This document shows, one piece after another, positions 24,155 through 35,318 of a stretch of 64,000 nucleotides of DNA (its first letter is position 1; each line of letters starts with the position of its first letter). The notes below the pieces were generated by a model. It ran no database searches, had not been told where the DNA came from, and saw nothing but the letters and a program-made list of their open reading frames with translations. A program made the position numbers and the translations under genes. This stretch comes from Davidsoniella eucalypti (taxonomy: Eukaryota; Ascomycota; Sordariomycetes; Microascales; Ceratocystidaceae): NCBI GenBank assembly GCA_004009845.1, contig RMBW01000095.1:91031-155030 (forward strand), read 5' to 3'.

Positions 24155-24715
24155 ATCCTTAAAGTCCGTAGGCGCCATGCTCCTTTCTTAGTCCATGATT
24201 CACCAAGAATAACCATACATTAGCTTTTGTCCAACTAATGGTTTGCGGAATGTAATTGATCCTAAACGACAGGAATGGTATTCCAAGAAATTGGTGGGAT
24301 GCTTTTTCATCAAGATACAGTATGAGACCGTGGATATGGCTAGACACAACACCGCATGCGTCAGTGGAGGCAATTCCATCGCCAATACCAATATCGACGC
24401 ACTGGTATGTCGTGATGACGATTCAGGTAGCATGTAGAAGAGTAATTACATGGTTGATACCAGAATAGTTAGGAATCGTTTGAGATCGACTCTTTTGTAG
24501 TGAAGCTGTCTCTCTTTGCGCAAGCATGATAAATGTCGTCTCTCCAGGGAGGATGAACATGGCACCCGAATGATATATCAGAAGCCCGATCAATGCATGG
24601 GACAGTTACGCAATGTCAAGCCGGTAACTAGTGAGACAAAGAAACCAATCCAAACCAGACCGTCGGTCATGACAATGAATAGTGTCAAGGCGTCATCTAT
24701 GTAGGTCCATCCCAC
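24155..24715 (-). pseudogene. Possible gene remnant, membrane-protein-like, unidentified
   Basis: On the minus strand a hydrophobic stretch (DALTLFIVMTDGLVWIGFFV, about 24695-24635) is followed, after a frame change near 24600, by ALIGLLIYHSGAMFILPGET. A possible 48-bp GT-AG intron then joins to a frame ending KEHGAYGL with a stop at 24159. No start codon and no single frame covers the whole. I do not recognise the family. It may be a decayed gene or a chance run. The same sequence occurs at +8057 in copy 2. Confidence 0.22.
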
Positions 24716-25248
24716 TCAAATATAATCAAGTCAGCCTATAGTAGATAGCTAGCTCTTTTGGTTACTGGTTTAGCCGCTGTCTAATCTGTCTTTTGACTTT
24801 TGCCCTGGTTCTAGGGGATAAACCCTTTTACGCAATGCCCTTTTTCACTCTATTTATGTACAAGGTAAGCGAATATTCAAATTATACACTAATTAATAAC
24901 CACTTTAAATTACTAAGTGGTTTTTGTTCCTGACAGCTCGGCTACAAAGGAATAAAAAAGCGTATATACAGATATACAAAGAATATGTAGTGAAAAGCCC
25001 GGATATTTTCTTATATTCGAAACATATGACAAAGAGGCAAGACACCGTAAGGGGGAAAGGGCAGAAAGAAAAATAAATAAGGGACAGCAAAAAGGCTGGC
25101 ATTGTGAGACTCTACAGAAAGCTTGGGCTTTAGTCGAAGCTGTGCTACAAGGTATGGCAAAGCCCTAAAAAAAAAAGAGTAGCTCAAGTAATCATGTCTC
25201 CAAATACTCCTGAGAGCAGTTATTTTACAGCCCGTTCTTCTTATTATA

Positions 25249-25633
25249 CAGGCTGTAGCAGGGGTGCTCAGAAAAGATACTTAGGACCTCAAAATACAAT
25301 GTACTCTATACTAAGACTGCCAGCTGGCAGAGTGCTGTCAGGCTGTAAAATGAATGTGTAACACAAGAAAAACGAAAATATTAAACTAGGCATACTGAAA
25401 ACTGTATAAGAGTGCCTTGATTCATTAAAGTCATGACATTCGGATGTGGTTCTTGCATTATTAATATAGATGTATATATGAAACTTTGTTTTCAACAAAT
25501 CATAATGATACGTTTCAAAAAGAATAAAGTAAAAATTTCTTAGGCACAGTTTGATAGCACGATGCCAGCTGGCAGCCTTAGTATGGAGTACATTGTGTTT
25601 TGAAGTCCTAAGTATCTTTTTTGAACATACCTG
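25249..25633. mobile_element. MITE-like element with long terminal inverted repeats, TA flanks
   Basis: The two ends of this 385-bp segment are imperfect inverted repeats of about 100 bp. They share the core AAAAGATACTTAGGAC, the block CAATGTACT and the palindromic GCCAGCTGGC on each arm. Outer ends read CAGG and CCTG and are flanked by TA on both sides (25247-25248 and 25634-25635). There is no coding capacity. Size, TIRs and a TA duplication fit a non-autonomous Tc1/mariner-type element; the superfamily is inferred. Confidence 0.75.
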
Positions 25634-26544
25634 TAAAATGAAAGCTCAATCTCTCTCCCTTTCGTCCGCAAATAGATAAAGGTTCCGGAACAAATACGTC
25701 ACAGTCAAGACCAGGTCTAGCCTAGCCTGGCCCAGGACCTAGAAGATTGCTTTTATGAGTGCTTCCCACTTCAAGGTAGCAACAGAAGCATTATCAAGTT
25801 ACAAATATAGTATCAAAGGAAATGTCATCTTTTCTTCATGTGGCTTCAACAAAGCCACCGAGGTCCTGGCCAAAGAATTTCTCGGTTGAGGTGATAGCCG
25901 TTTCTATAATTGAAGAATTCGTAATCAAATTATCTTCCTAGTTAATTTTACGAAGCTATAACTAGAAACAAAAAAGAAAAAGAAATATCTGTTAGCGACC
26001 GGCTGGCAATGGAATAAAATTCGTAAAAGCTGTAAAAAAGAAAAAAAAAAACTGGTGTGGGTTCTTACGGCCAATCACACATACCAAGAAATTCAATGGT
26101 TTCATTTTTAGTGCTGTCTTTGTTGCATAAATGACAATAACTATACGTATGCCTGATGGGATAAAATAGAATACTTAAATTGAGGCAGTAAATATACACA
26201 AAGGAAATGGGATGAAAGATGCCTTTTTGATCTTTGGTATTGTTATTTAAATAGAAATATTGGCCATTATTATGATATGCAAGTCCTAACAAGACTAATG
26301 TAGATAGCTGCCTATCTTTTCCAAGTTACACTACATTAGGACTATGTAGTACTACTGAAGTCCGCCCTATGCTTATGGTAGTGCGTCTGAGGGTTTGGGC
26401 AGCCTCTTCACGAAGTTCTGCAGAAGGTAGCATATAACGAAACCATAACAGATGTTCTGTATCTCAGTGGCCCGTCACTGTTGAGAAGTAGGTTGTCCTT
26501 CACCTTACATTGTATACTAGTATTAGTTCAGGGTGTATCTTAGG

Positions 26545-26600
26545 ATACCGAGGCTACATAGCTATTAAGAGCTCCATTTCCACCTTGATAAAATTGAATT
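26545..26600 (+). repeat. Dispersed 56-bp repeat, copy within 8-kb repeat 1
   Basis: A 56-bp block beginning ATACCGAGG and containing AGCTCCATTTCCACCTTGAT is also found at +8057 (34602-34657) and, inverted with about 90% identity, at 46552-46607. It is probably the end of an undefined dispersed element. Confidence 0.7.
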
Positions 26601-27261
26601 AAAAGAAAAGAAAAAAGGACCATGTAGAGAGTCATGAATTGCGCATGATTGTTCCTCAATTTACTCAACTAAGACCTTGATGTCCTAGTGGACCTAATTG
26701 TAATCAAAGATGCCTCGGCTTTAGATCATCCGCACATCTAGTAACCTCACTAAGATAGATCCGATATGGAACAAAATGCCGTTTGCGGAAAAACAAAAAA
26801 AAAACTTAAAAAGGCAACGTATACAGATTGCTTATCTATATCTGTGACTTCTAAATATACATAAAGAACATGTGGCGTATCTTTATCTGATCACGTTCAT
26901 TTTTCGAGATTTCGGGTTGACATGACAATCGAATAAGGGTTACAGTCACAGAAAGAATAGCCTGAATCACGAAGATGATAGTCATAAGTTTTAGACAGAG
27001 TCTCCCCTTTTAATATATGCCGATATGTTAAATGTTTAAGAAAATCAAGCACGTGTTTCTCCCTAAACCTTAAGAATGTAAAGCCGTGTGGCTATGAGAC
27101 TCTTTATACTGAATAAATAGTGAAAAAAAAAAAAAAGTATATTCTATAAACAAACGGGATACTCTAAACGATGGACGGAAAACAAATAACGAAGACCGGC
27201 TTCATAACACAAAGCCATGAAAAGATAAGCAAACCAATAATACCAACGAAAAACAATAACA

Positions 27262-29469
27262 TCAAGGAATATAGTCGTCATCTTTCTCCGAGTAGAACGA
27301 CAGGTGACTCTCCAATGCCTTTCCCTTTCTAAGCTGGGTAGCCGTCCGCTTCTTGGCAGTCTGCTTCTTCTTTTTGTCAACCTTACCACCCTTAGTCTTT
27401 GTTGAGGTTTTCTTTGACGAAGCCTTCTTGCCCGAAGGTAAAGCCACAGACACGCTCTCCGGGACGGCATCCAGCTCCATCTCCTCGTCATATTCATCGT
27501 CTTTACCAGAATCCTCTCTAGCAAAGGCTTCATCTTTCGTGAACCGAGTCCACCGAGCCTGTCGGGGAGGGTTTCTACGGATCGACTGAGACGACTGCAC
27601 ACCACGGTTCCGGGCAGCTCGTGTAGTCTTCTTCTTGGTCTGTTTTTTCTGCTTCTTGACGCCGGCGTTAGTAGCGGACGACGAGACCTTGTTGGGGACT
27701 TTCCTGGTAGAAGGGCCGGCGGATGAGTGCATATCGCGCCATTCACGGTTCCGTGTCTCGACCAGAGCGCGTTTACGAGGATCTGTAATCAAGACCGGAT
27801 CGACGGGGAAAGGGCTGGTGCGGAGATGGCCTGGAGTGGCTCTCTTGTACAGTGGCTCGGAGGTCGGCACGATACGTGGCTGTGTGTAGTGTACCTGAGT
27901 GCAGGAATCTGCGGGCCAGATGGTCGCGTCTGTGATGCCGCTAATGCGGGATACTTGTGCCATCTTGACATCGTCGTCGACGGCGTATCTAATGGCGTTG
28001 AAATACGTATCCTGCCGGTCTGGTTGATATCCGATTATATCGCGACATATGTAAGCATCAGCCATATCATTTTCTTCGGGGTAGGGGGGTAGAATATCTG
28101 CCTCAGGGGGTGCCTCGGGACTCGGGAAAGTCGAAGATAGAGGACTTGTAGGCTCCACGCTGGGAGACGCCGAAGGGTGGCTACTGCTTGGAAAGGCCAT
28201 TCTCCATTCTTGCATGGCTGTATGCATCATGATCTGCTGGGTGCTCGGGGGCTCGTAGGCCAGGATCTCGGTAGGTCTGATGTTATCGTAGTCTAGCTGG
28301 TTGAGCTCGATAGCCTCTCTGTAATCAAAGGGGAACCCGAGAGTTCTCAGCATATCCAAGTCCTCATACTCCGTGCCGGCCTCATCTTCGCCAGGCCATG
28401 TCCAGCCGACAATGCGTTCCTCGTCCCACTCCTGCTTCCAGAGGCCGTGGGCAGCCATCAGATTCTTGGTGTCCAGTGGGTTGATGATTGTCGACGGGTC
28501 TACCTCGTTGAACTGCTGAGGGTCTAGGATTGGTAGTCGGTTTTCGAAACGCGCCTTGTCCATCGATGTGTACACGTCGAAGTGCATCCACGGGCGGCTA
28601 AGGAGCCATCGGCGGCGTTGGGCCAACAGAGCACCGACACCTAGGCCGGGCATTGCTACGGTGGGCGGCGCCAAGACCTCCTCACGCCTGAGGCGAATAC
28701 GTTCGAGCGCCATCTGCGCTACGGGGTGGCTTGGGTTCTGCTCGATCAGATCGTCTGGCTGTGCCTCAGTATTGGGATTCCACGGCTGGCCATTGCAGGT
28801 CCAGCCCGGCGCGGCCGGCGTATCATCCCACGTCCACTTCCATAGGGAAATATCGTCGGCGGGGTCACTGCCACCGACAAAGGGGATACCCCAAGCCGGG
28901 TTCCAGACTCCCATGCGCGTCCAGCGCCGCCGAACCACATGGCGAATCAAGACCTCGGTGTTGTACTTGGCGTTTTCGCCCTCCAGGAACTCGCGCGCAG
29001 TCGCGTTGTAGCGCCAGCTCTTCTGGAACTCCTGGATACGGTTATATTCAATGGCCCGCTCGCGGAAATAGCGGTACATGGGCTGGTAGTTGATGTTTGT
29101 GGCGATGTAGTTCCACTCGCTGAATCGTAGCGGAAGCGATAGGCAGTACTTGTACTGAGCTTTCATCATGGCCATAGGTTTATAGTCGTGGGGCATGTCG
29201 GCTGCTCTAAACTGGTTGGCCCTGGCGGACCACGACTCCATGGCTTGTATCATGTTATAGATCTTGCGCTTGGAGGGATCGCGCTTCATTCCCTGCACAG
29301 CAGGGTTCACGACCTCCACGAGCTGTTTGGCAAATTCATCTGACATGAAGCTGTCTTTGAGGTGCGAGAAAGCAGTCTTAGGACTTCCAGTCACGTCTTC
29401 GCCAAAGATCCAGTCATCATCGAATGGGTCGTTGTTGACGGAAAAGTTATCGTCTGAGAGGATGGACAT
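27262..29469 (-). CDS. Conserved-looking hypothetical protein, 735 aa (copy 1)
   Basis: This is a single uninterrupted frame of 735 residues. I do not recognise the family. The N-terminus is acidic (DDNFSVNNDPFDDDWIFGED). Residues about 40-400 are globular, rich in Trp, Tyr and Arg, with motifs such as WRYNATAREFLEGENAKYN and RRRWTRMGVWNPAWGIPF. A Pro/Ser-rich linker follows near residues 425-460. Another folded-looking stretch ends near residue 600. The C-terminal 140 residues are strongly basic and disordered, with Lys/Arg clusters (KKQKKQTKKKTTRAARNRG) that resemble nuclear localisation or nucleic-acid-binding tails. No signal peptide or membrane helix is present. Codon use looks like a real host gene. 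A nuclear role is an inference from composition only. It is duplicated exactly at +8057. Confidence 0.8.
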   Translation of the reverse strand: MSILSDDNFSVNNDPFDDDWIFGEDVTGSPKTAFSHLKDSFMSDEFAKQLVEVVNPAVQGMKRDPSKRKIYNMIQAMESWSARANQFRAADMPHDYKPMAMMKAQYKYCLSLPLRFSEWNYIATNINYQPMYRYFRERAIEYNRIQEFQKSWRYNATAREFLEGENAKYNTEVLIRHVVRRRWTRMGVWNPAWGIPFVGGSDPADDISLWKWTWDDTPAAPGWTCNGQPWNPNTEAQPDDLIEQNPSHPVAQMALERIRLRREEVLAPPTVAMPGLGVGALLAQRRRWLLSRPWMHFDVYTSMDKARFENRLPILDPQQFNEVDPSTIINPLDTKNLMAAHGLWKQEWDEERIVGWTWPGEDEAGTEYEDLDMLRTLGFPFDYREAIELNQLDYDNIRPTEILAYEPPSTQQIMMHTAMQEWRMAFPSSSHPSASPSVEPTSPLSSTFPSPEAPPEADILPPYPEENDMADAYICRDIIGYQPDRQDTYFNAIRYAVDDDVKMAQVSRISGITDATIWPADSCTQVHYTQPRIVPTSEPLYKRATPGHLRTSPFPVDPVLITDPRKRALVETRNREWRDMHSSAGPSTRKVPNKVSSSATNAGVKKQKKQTKKKTTRAARNRGVQSSQSIRRNPPRQARWTRFTKDEAFAREDSGKDDEYDEEMELDAVPESVSVALPSGKKASSKKTSTKTKGGKVDKKKKQTAKKRTATQLRKGKALESHLSFYSEKDDDYIP

Positions 29470-29934
29470 TTTGAACTGTAGAAGAGAATATGTTATGTCG
29501 TAAGAAGGGAAGTCGAGTTATATCAAATAACCGGATTTGGTGTTGGTGAAGCAAGGTAATGATAAGATAGAAGTTGTTCGTTTGAATGATGAGTGACATC
29601 AAATTCAGCAGACATATGATCCGGACTTCTTCGAGTTTATATAGTGCGAAGCCTCTTTGTCCCATTCCATCTTCGTCTTCTTTGTTTAGATACCGTGAAC
29701 AAAGCCATTGCCGTTGAAGATCGAGATCTCTAACAAAGGGCCAAATGGCCATAGAATGAAACCGACGACAAAAACAAGGCCTTTGAGAAAACGACAGAAG
29801 GCTGTCTTGAGTATAGTAGCACAAAGAAACATAATATTCTTTGTTCTATTGTTACACGGTGCGTCTAAAACGACATCTGGTAAAAGAAGAACAAAGAAGC
29901 ACATCTTTCCAGCTTTGTTTGAAACGACATACAC

Positions 29935-30190
29935 TGATTATTTTGTCCACCTAGTAGTGTTTCACAGCAACACAGCGGCATTTTCCGGACGGAAGCAGTC
30001 GGCTGACATCATTTTCCGGACAACTCCCGGGAGGTCTTGAGAGCTTAGTAAGATAAACGAAAATCTATGTTATTCTATGTTTCTTTTATTTATTTATTTA
30101 TTACTATTTTGCGTCTACCTACTGTCATTTAACAGCAATACGACGGCATGTTCCGGGTAGGTTGATATCGCCTTCTAACCAACTCCCGAG
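29935..30190 (-). mobile_element. Two degenerate family A LINE tails in tandem
   Basis: Two blocks, about 29938-30045 and 30105-30190, resemble each other. In reverse complement they also resemble the family A LINE tail found elsewhere in the window, sharing the GTCTACCTA...ACAGCAA.ACG.CGGCAT.TTCCGG pattern. A TTTA run stands at 30088-30103 before the second. They are old, diverged insertions. Copy 2 has them at 37992-38247. Confidence 0.45.
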
Positions 30191-30368
30191 TAGTCAGCAA
30201 ATGTAGGTGTGCGTAGACCGAACTTCTCTTATGAATTTCTAGGGTCCAGCACTGAGATCAAAAGACCGTGCTTTCTACCAGAAATTTAGGGACTTCAGAG
30301 GGTTTATATAGAGAAATATCACGATAGTGCACAAAAAATGAGTGTAACAAAACCCACCAAAAGAAAAG

Positions 30369-30482
30369 ACATACAACACCCGGTATTCCCACGTGGTCAC
30401 CCACCGTAGTACTGATCGGGCGCTTGATAGTTTAACTAGGGGAGAGCGGACGGGATCCCGTGCTTTCTATCAGCTATGGTCG
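30369..30482 (-). rRNA. 5S rRNA gene, 3' part, interrupted near its 5' end (copy 1)
   Basis: Read on minus, the segment contains fungal 5S landmarks: CGGGATCCCGTCCGCTCTCC, then GATCAGTACTACGGTGGGTGACC and a 3' end GGGTGTTGTATGT followed by a T-rich terminator. The first five bases (ACATA) are missing. The sequence CGACCATAGCT at 30482-30472 runs straight into a CAA repeat belonging to an inserted element. The internal control region (box A to box C) is intact. The missing 5' end is found at 40396-40411 after the tandem elements. The gene is probably non-functional or makes an aberrant transcript. Confidence 0.85.
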
Positions 30483-31230
30483 TTGTTGTTGTTGTTGTTG
30501 TTATATTTATTCTCTTCCTAAACTATTACGAGTGGATTTTCGAGTCCGGTCGTGCCGATTTTTCTGTCTCCGGTATATCTTATCCACTTCCACCCGTATC
30601 CTAGTCCGGGTCCGGACTACCCTCCCGGGCTCCATAGGACGCCTTCATGGATACCCCCTGTAACTTCGAAACATCCTCAAACCATTCCCCATAAAAAAAG
30701 ACCCACATCATCCAAGCCCTAAGTGGGGCTACCATCCACGTAATCAGGTGACCGCACCATCCGACGCGCCTCCAAGAGGCTGGTGATCGAGTGTCGAGAG
30801 AAGAGAAAAATTGGCGTAGTCGAGTCGGGTGCGATGGTAGAGGCACAGCGACAAGACTCCCGCGCCGCGGGTTGGGCTTCCGGAACCTTCAAAAATAGGT
30901 TGCCCTTCGAGTATGAGTGTGTCTCCCTGAGCTTTGTAGTGTGTAGTGACTCGGGAGACCAGCGATCGCAAGAGAGTGTGGCGAAAAGGGGGGCGATTGT
31001 TGGTGAGAACATCTCTCGAGAGAGGAAAAAAGTCGGGCTCAAGGCCTCATAACTCGATGCATCAATAAAGACAAGCGTCTAAAAGATAAAAAGAATGGAC
31101 AGCAGCATCGGGGATATGTGCTGGTCGCTCTTGAAAACCCACGACGAAGGGGAAAAATTCGTCTTTGGACAAAGGGGGAGGTAACTTGAACTCAAAGTTA
31201 CCCCCCCGAGGGTTGTAGGAGGGAAGGTTG
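30483..31230 (-). mobile_element. (CAA)n-tailed element in 5S gene, unit 1 (copy 1)
   Basis: This 748-bp unit is bounded on both sides by AGCTATGGTCG, part of 5S rRNA (30472-30482 and 31231-31241), which is a target site duplication. Read on minus (the 5S sense) it starts CAACCTTCCCTCCTACAACC and ends in a CAA run, as a reverse-transcribed element with a simple-repeat tail would. No known protein domain is encoded. It is either a SINE-like element or a 5'-truncated LINE. A diverged relative is at 55467-55866. Confidence 0.7.
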
Positions 31231-31241
31231 AGCTATGGTCG

Positions 31242-31568
31242 TTGTGTTGTTGTTGTTGTTGTTGTTCTATTTATCCTCTTGGATCTACATAGTTTTTAGC
31301 TAATACCATTTTCGAGTCCGAGCATTTACAAGCACAGGGTCAACCCACTGAGTACATGTATCTCGATTTTTCTGAGCACCATTTTCTTCTTCCTCATGCC
31401 TGATATGAAAGACCGAGCTCTATCCAGTTACCTGGCGTCCGCTCCCGGGCTTCATGTCCCTCACATCCTCATCCTTCCCCACCCCTGTATAAAGTTTTCC
31501 ATCAGAAGGTCTTACAAGGTGATTGTATGACTGTAGCCCTGATAGTTGGCTTGTTCTTCGTCCCGTAT
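31242..31568 (-). mobile_element. (CAA)n-tailed element in 5S gene, unit 2 (copy 1)
   Basis: This 327-bp unit lies between AGCTATGGTCG (31231-31241) and CTATGGTCG (31569-31577). Its tail-proximal part resembles unit 1 (CAA run, then sequence including CGGACTCG) but the body differs, so it is a related shorter subfamily. No coding capacity is seen. Confidence 0.6.
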
Positions 31569-31577
31569 CTATGGTCG

Positions 31578-31612
<35 letters not shown>

Positions 31613-31912
31613 ATATTTATTCTCTTCCTAAACTATTACGAGTGGATTTTCGAGTCCGGTCGTGCCGATTTTTCTGTCTCCGGTATATCTTATCCACTTC
31701 CACCCGTATCCTAGTCCGGGTCCGGACTACCCTCCCGGGTCTCCATAGGACGCCTTCATGGATACCCCCTGTAACTTCGAAACATCCTCAAACCATTCCC
31801 CATAAAAAGACCCACATCATCCAAGCCCTAAGTGGGGCTACCATCCACGTAATCAGGTGACCGCACCATCCGACGCGCCTCCAAGAGGCTGGTGATCGAG
31901 TGTCGAGAGAAG
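31578..31912 (-). mobile_element. (CAA)n-tailed element in 5S gene, unit 3, cut by the N
   Basis: This is nearly identical to the tail-proximal part of unit 1. It stops abruptly at the N at 31913. The complete version is at 39637-40395. Confidence 0.65.
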
Positions 31913-31913
31913 N
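31913..31913. other. Single ambiguous base marking a probable contig join
   Basis: The only N in the window stands exactly where the end of one dispersed element meets the first base of the second 8-kb copy. This is the expected scar of scaffolding two contigs that overlap. Confidence 0.9.
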
Positions 31914-33305
31914 AGAGACCTGGGAGGGACTACTCCGAATACCAGGCGGCAAATCTACACACAACTCTAATCAATGCATCTAACGTGATTTAGCATTCCG
32001 GAACCAGTGGCATCTGTGATGATCCAAAGTTGGTAAAGGATGTGGCGGGATAATATTGATAAACGACTACAAAAGCAACATTAATCAATGATAACCGGCT
32101 CTTGTCGATAAGAAAGTCCAACTCTATCAGGTTAGGCCATTTGTCCCATTATTAGGGTTAGTAGGGTCTATGCCGCTTCCATGTGAGATATCAAGAACAA
32201 AAGATACACAAATCCTTAAAGTCCGTAGGCGCCATGCTCCTTTCTTAGTCCATGATTCACCAAGAATAACCATACATTAGCTTTTGTCCAACTAATGGTT
32301 TGCGGAATGTAATTGATCCTAAACGACAGGAATGGTATTCCAAGAAATTGGTGGGATGCTTTTTCATCAAGATACAGTATGAGACCGTGGATATGGCTAG
32401 ACACAACACCGCATGCGTCAGTGGAGGCAATTCCATCGCCAATACCAATATCGACGCACTGGTATGTCGTGATGACGATTCAGGTAGCATGTAGAAGAGT
32501 AATTACATGGTTGATACCAGAATAGTTAGGAATCGTTTGAGATCGACTCTTTTGTAGTGAAGCTGTCTCTCTTTGCGCAAGCATGATAAATGTCGTCTCT
32601 CCAGGGAGGATGAACATGGCACCCGAATGATATATCAGAAGCCCGATCAATGCATGGGACAGTTACGCAATGTCAAGCCGGTAACTAGTGAGACAAAGAA
32701 ACCAATCCAAACCAGACCGTCGGTCATGACAATGAATAGTGTCAAGGCGTCATCTATGTAGGTCCATCCCACTCAAATATAATCAAGTCAGCCTATAGTA
32801 GATAGCTAGCTCTTTTGGTTACTGGTTTAGCCGCTGTCTAATCTGTCTTTTGACTTTTGCCCTGGTTCTAGGGGATAAACCCTTTTACGCAATGCCCTTT
32901 TTCACTCTATTTATGTACAAGGTAAGCGAATATTCAAATTATACACTAATTAATAACCACTTTAAATTACTAAGTGGTTTTTGTTCCTGACAGCTCGGCT
33001 ACAAAGGAATAAAAAAGCGTATATACAGATATACAAAGAATATGTAGTGAAAAGCCCGGATATTTTCTTATATTCGAAACATATGACAAAGAGGCAAGAC
33101 ACCGTAAGGGGGAAAGGGCAGAAAGAAAAATAAATAAGGGACAGCAAAAAGGCTGGCATTGTGAGACTCTACAGAAAGCTTGGGCTTTAGTCGAAGCTGT
33201 GCTACAAGGTATGGCAAAGCCCTAAAAAAAAAAGAGTAGCTCAAGTAATCATGTCTCCAAATACTCCTGAGAGCAGTTATTTTACAGCCCGTTCTTCTTA
33301 TTATA

Positions 33306-33690
33306 CAGGCTGTAGCAGGGGTGCTCAGAAAAGATACTTAGGACCTCAAAATACAATGTACTCTATACTAAGACTGCCAGCTGGCAGAGTGCTGTCAGGC
33401 TGTAAAATGAATGTGTAACACAAGAAAAACGAAAATATTAAACTAGGCATACTGAAAACTGTATAAGAGTGCCTTGATTCATTAAAGTCATGACATTCGG
33501 ATGTGGTTCTTGCATTATTAATATAGATGTATATATGAAACTTTGTTTTCAACAAATCATAATGATACGTTTCAAAAAGAATAAAGTAAAAATTTCTTAG
33601 GCACAGTTTGATAGCACGATGCCAGCTGGCAGCCTTAGTATGGAGTACATTGTGTTTTGAAGTCCTAAGTATCTTTTTTGAACATACCTG
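33306..33690. mobile_element. MITE-like element (copy 2)
   Basis: Identical to the element at 25249-25633, carried along in the 8-kb repeat, with the same TIRs and TA flanks. Confidence 0.75.
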
Positions 33691-34601
33691 TAAAATGAAA
33701 GCTCAATCTCTCTCCCTTTCGTCCGCAAATAGATAAAGGTTCCGGAACAAATACGTCACAGTCAAGACCAGGTCTAGCCTAGCCTGGCCCAGGACCTAGA
33801 AGATTGCTTTTATGAGTGCTTCCCACTTCAAGGTAGCAACAGAAGCATTATCAAGTTACAAATATAGTATCAAAGGAAATGTCATCTTTTCTTCATGTGG
33901 CTTCAACAAAGCCACCGAGGTCCTGGCCAAAGAATTTCTCGGTTGAGGTGATAGCCGTTTCTATAATTGAAGAATTCGTAATCAAATTATCTTCCTAGTT
34001 AATTTTACGAAGCTATAACTAGAAACAAAAAAGAAAAAGAAATATCTGTTAGCGACCGGCTGGCAATGGAATAAAATTCGTAAAAGCTGTAAAAAAGAAA
34101 AAAAAAAACTGGTGTGGGTTCTTACGGCCAATCACACATACCAAGAAATTCAATGGTTTCATTTTTAGTGCTGTCTTTGTTGCATAAATGACAATAACTA
34201 TACGTATGCCTGATGGGATAAAATAGAATACTTAAATTGAGGCAGTAAATATACACAAAGGAAATGGGATGAAAGATGCCTTTTTGATCTTTGGTATTGT
34301 TATTTAAATAGAAATATTGGCCATTATTATGATATGCAAGTCCTAACAAGACTAATGTAGATAGCTGCCTATCTTTTCCAAGTTACACTACATTAGGACT
34401 ATGTAGTACTACTGAAGTCCGCCCTATGCTTATGGTAGTGCGTCTGAGGGTTTGGGCAGCCTCTTCACGAAGTTCTGCAGAAGGTAGCATATAACGAAAC
34501 CATAACAGATGTTCTGTATCTCAGTGGCCCGTCACTGTTGAGAAGTAGGTTGTCCTTCACCTTACATTGTATACTAGTATTAGTTCAGGGTGTATCTTAG
34601 G

Positions 34602-34657
34602 ATACCGAGGCTACATAGCTATTAAGAGCTCCATTTCCACCTTGATAAAATTGAATT
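34602..34657 (+). repeat. Dispersed 56-bp repeat, copy within 8-kb repeat 2
   Basis: Identical to 26545-26600; inverted relative at 46552-46607. Confidence 0.7.
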
Positions 34658-35318
34658 AAAAGAAAAGAAAAAAGGACCATGTAGAGAGTCATGAATTGCG
34701 CATGATTGTTCCTCAATTTACTCAACTAAGACCTTGATGTCCTAGTGGACCTAATTGTAATCAAAGATGCCTCGGCTTTAGATCATCCGCACATCTAGTA
34801 ACCTCACTAAGATAGATCCGATATGGAACAAAATGCCGTTTGCGGAAAAACAAAAAAAAAACTTAAAAAGGCAACGTATACAGATTGCTTATCTATATCT
34901 GTGACTTCTAAATATACATAAAGAACATGTGGCGTATCTTTATCTGATCACGTTCATTTTTCGAGATTTCGGGTTGACATGACAATCGAATAAGGGTTAC
35001 AGTCACAGAAAGAATAGCCTGAATCACGAAGATGATAGTCATAAGTTTTAGACAGAGTCTCCCCTTTTAATATATGCCGATATGTTAAATGTTTAAGAAA
35101 ATCAAGCACGTGTTTCTCCCTAAACCTTAAGAATGTAAAGCCGTGTGGCTATGAGACTCTTTATACTGAATAAATAGTGAAAAAAAAAAAAAAGTATATT
35201 CTATAAACAAACGGGATACTCTAAACGATGGACGGAAAACAAATAACGAAGACCGGCTTCATAACACAAAGCCATGAAAAGATAAGCAAACCAATAATAC
35301 CAACGAAAAACAATAACA

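Larger units (their letters stand above)
23857..31912 (+). repeat. 8.06-kb direct repeat, copy 1
   Basis: This segment recurs from 31914 with an offset of 8,057 bases. The differences I see are two extra A in the A run of copy 2 (30693-30699 against 38750-38758) and one G/C change (30808 region). The copy ends in the middle of a dispersed element at the single N. It contains a possible gene remnant, a MITE, the 735-residue gene, a split 5S gene and tandem elements. It is probably a duplicated contig end rather than a biological duplication. Confidence 0.95.

Noticed and set aside
27144..27746. 200-residue Arg-rich frame on minus overlapping the 735-residue gene
   Set aside because: It is an alternative frame of the basic C-terminal tail; Arg richness reflects shifted Lys codons.
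30460..30663. Cys-rich small protein at the 5S junction (also in later units)
   Set aside because: The cysteines come only from reading the (TTG)n run in one frame; the rest is transposon sequence.
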